A stretch of 64,000 bases of DNA from Mycobacterium sp. 852014-52450_SCH5900713 (GTDB lineage Bacteria; Actinomycetota; Actinomycetes; Mycobacteriales; Mycobacteriaceae), in contig NZ_LZIL01000031.1 in NCBI RefSeq assembly GCF_001667075.1, forward strand, positions 57,326 through 121,325. Direction: 5' to 3'. Position numbers and translations under genes: made by a program. A model generated the notes under the pieces. It saw nothing but the letters and a program-made list of their open reading frames with translations. It was not told the origin of the DNA and made no database searches. Shown piece by piece: positions 63,622-64,000 of this stretch (positions within the stretch are counted from its first letter, which is position 1; every line of letters begins with the position of its first letter).

Positions 63622-64000
63622 CTAGTGACGGCCGAACCCGCCGTGACCACCGCCGAAACCGCCGTGGCCGCCGCCGAACCCCGGAATGCCGGGGATCCCG
63701 CCGCCACCGCCGCCGCGCGGCCCGTCCTCACCGCCGCCATGACCGCCACCGAAGCCGCCGCCGGGCGGCCCGCCGATGACCGGTCCACCGATGCCCGGTA
63801 TCGGCAGCGGAATCGGCACAGGAATGGGCGCCACCGCGGGTGGCGGTGCGGGAGCCGGCGCGACCGGAATCGGGGCAGGCGCCGGGGCCTCGGGAACCGG
63901 AACGGGAGCGGGCGCCGCCGGGGCCGGGGCGGGCACCTGGGCCTCGGGAGCGGGTGCCGGGGCCGCCGGAGCTGGGGCGCGGGGCGCGGGTGCGGGTGCG
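63622..64000 (-). CDS. Pro/Ala- then Gly-rich protein, N-terminus beyond the window
   Basis: An open frame that is still open at the window edge, so the gene is partial. The visible part is a Pro/Ala-rich repeat (PAPAP, PVPVPE) followed by PIPLPIPGIGGP and a Gly-rich, His-containing C-terminus (GGGHGGGEDG, GFGGGHGGFG) that ends GRH. It is probably a cell-wall or exported protein because such low-complexity segments are common there, but the start with any signal peptide is not in view. In M. tuberculosis dcd is next to udgA, so the gene order differs here. Confidence 0.6.
   Translation of the reverse strand, partial: APAPAPRAPAPAAPAPAPEAQVPAPAPAAPAPVPVPEAPAPAPIPVAPAPAPPPAVAPIPVPIPLPIPGIGGPVIGGPPGGGFGGGHGGGEDGPRGGGGGGIPGIPGFGGGHGGFGGGHGGFGRH

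Overview
The window is chromosomal DNA from a slow-growing mycobacterium, most likely of the Mycobacterium avium complex. It is very GC-rich, uses many GTG and TTG starts, and is gene-dense with many 1-4 base overlaps. Its gene content matches the M. tuberculosis Rv0322-Rv0400 region: fadE7, ndhA, metZ, purT, purA, fba, ttfA, clpB, the HspR-controlled dnaK operon, the Rv0338c Fe-S reductase, rmlA and udgA. I saw no rRNA, tRNA, CRISPR array, insertion sequence or phage gene. Links to M. tuberculosis gene order are from memory, not from a search.

Layout. 1-3.8 kb: an acyl-CoA catabolic operon (BadH-like short-chain dehydrogenase, two acyl-CoA dehydrogenases, a TetR regulator). 3.8-9.3 kb: a secreted protein, a 39-residue cysteine-containing peptide gene, type II NADH dehydrogenase, then metZ, a rhodanese and purT leftward. 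9.4-36.1 kb: a block whose strands run opposite to both flanks when compared with M. tuberculosis. It holds a thioesterase, purA, a secreted histidine phosphatase, an Rv0358-type protein, a small membrane-protein gene set between 20-bp direct repeats, an M50 protease, a CDF metal exporter, fba, DedA, acetoacetyl-CoA synthetase, a GH76 protein, ethanolamine ammonia-lyase (eutBC), CoxG and XdhC proteins, a SpoU methyltransferase, a lipoprotein, pyrE, an SDR, ttfA, clpB, a DUF3060 protein, a TetR, a flavohaemoglobin-like reductase and an aldose epimerase. 36.2-38.7 kb: a lone 854-residue ABC-type ATPase with a CxxC hook, related to the RloC/PrrC group, at the right edge of the inverted block. 38.8-42.9 kb: dnaK-grpE-dnaJ-hspR, leftward. 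43.2-49 kb: an amino-acid permease, a MobA-like nucleotidyltransferase and a three-subunit molybdenum hydroxylase. 49-54.3 kb: a lipoprotein, a DUF488 protein, a sugar kinase fused to MurQ etherase, and two membrane proteins with Thr/Pro-rich tails, one with an Hsp70-like domain. 54.4-64 kb: Fe-S reductase, aminotransferase, YibE/F protein, rmlA, two small proteins, udgA and a Pro/Gly-rich protein cut by the window end.

How the genes work together. HspR binding motifs (HAIR elements) lie upstream of dnaK (two) and clpB (one), so the two chaperone loci form one heat-shock regulon. A perfect AT-rich palindrome precedes the metal exporter, and an AT-rich inverted repeat separates the TetR gene from the flavohaemoglobin gene. 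The best candidates for undescribed biology are the hook-bearing ATPase at the rearrangement edge, the gene cassette between direct repeats that supply its stop codon, the kinase-MurQ fusion, and the membrane-anchored Hsp70-like protein.
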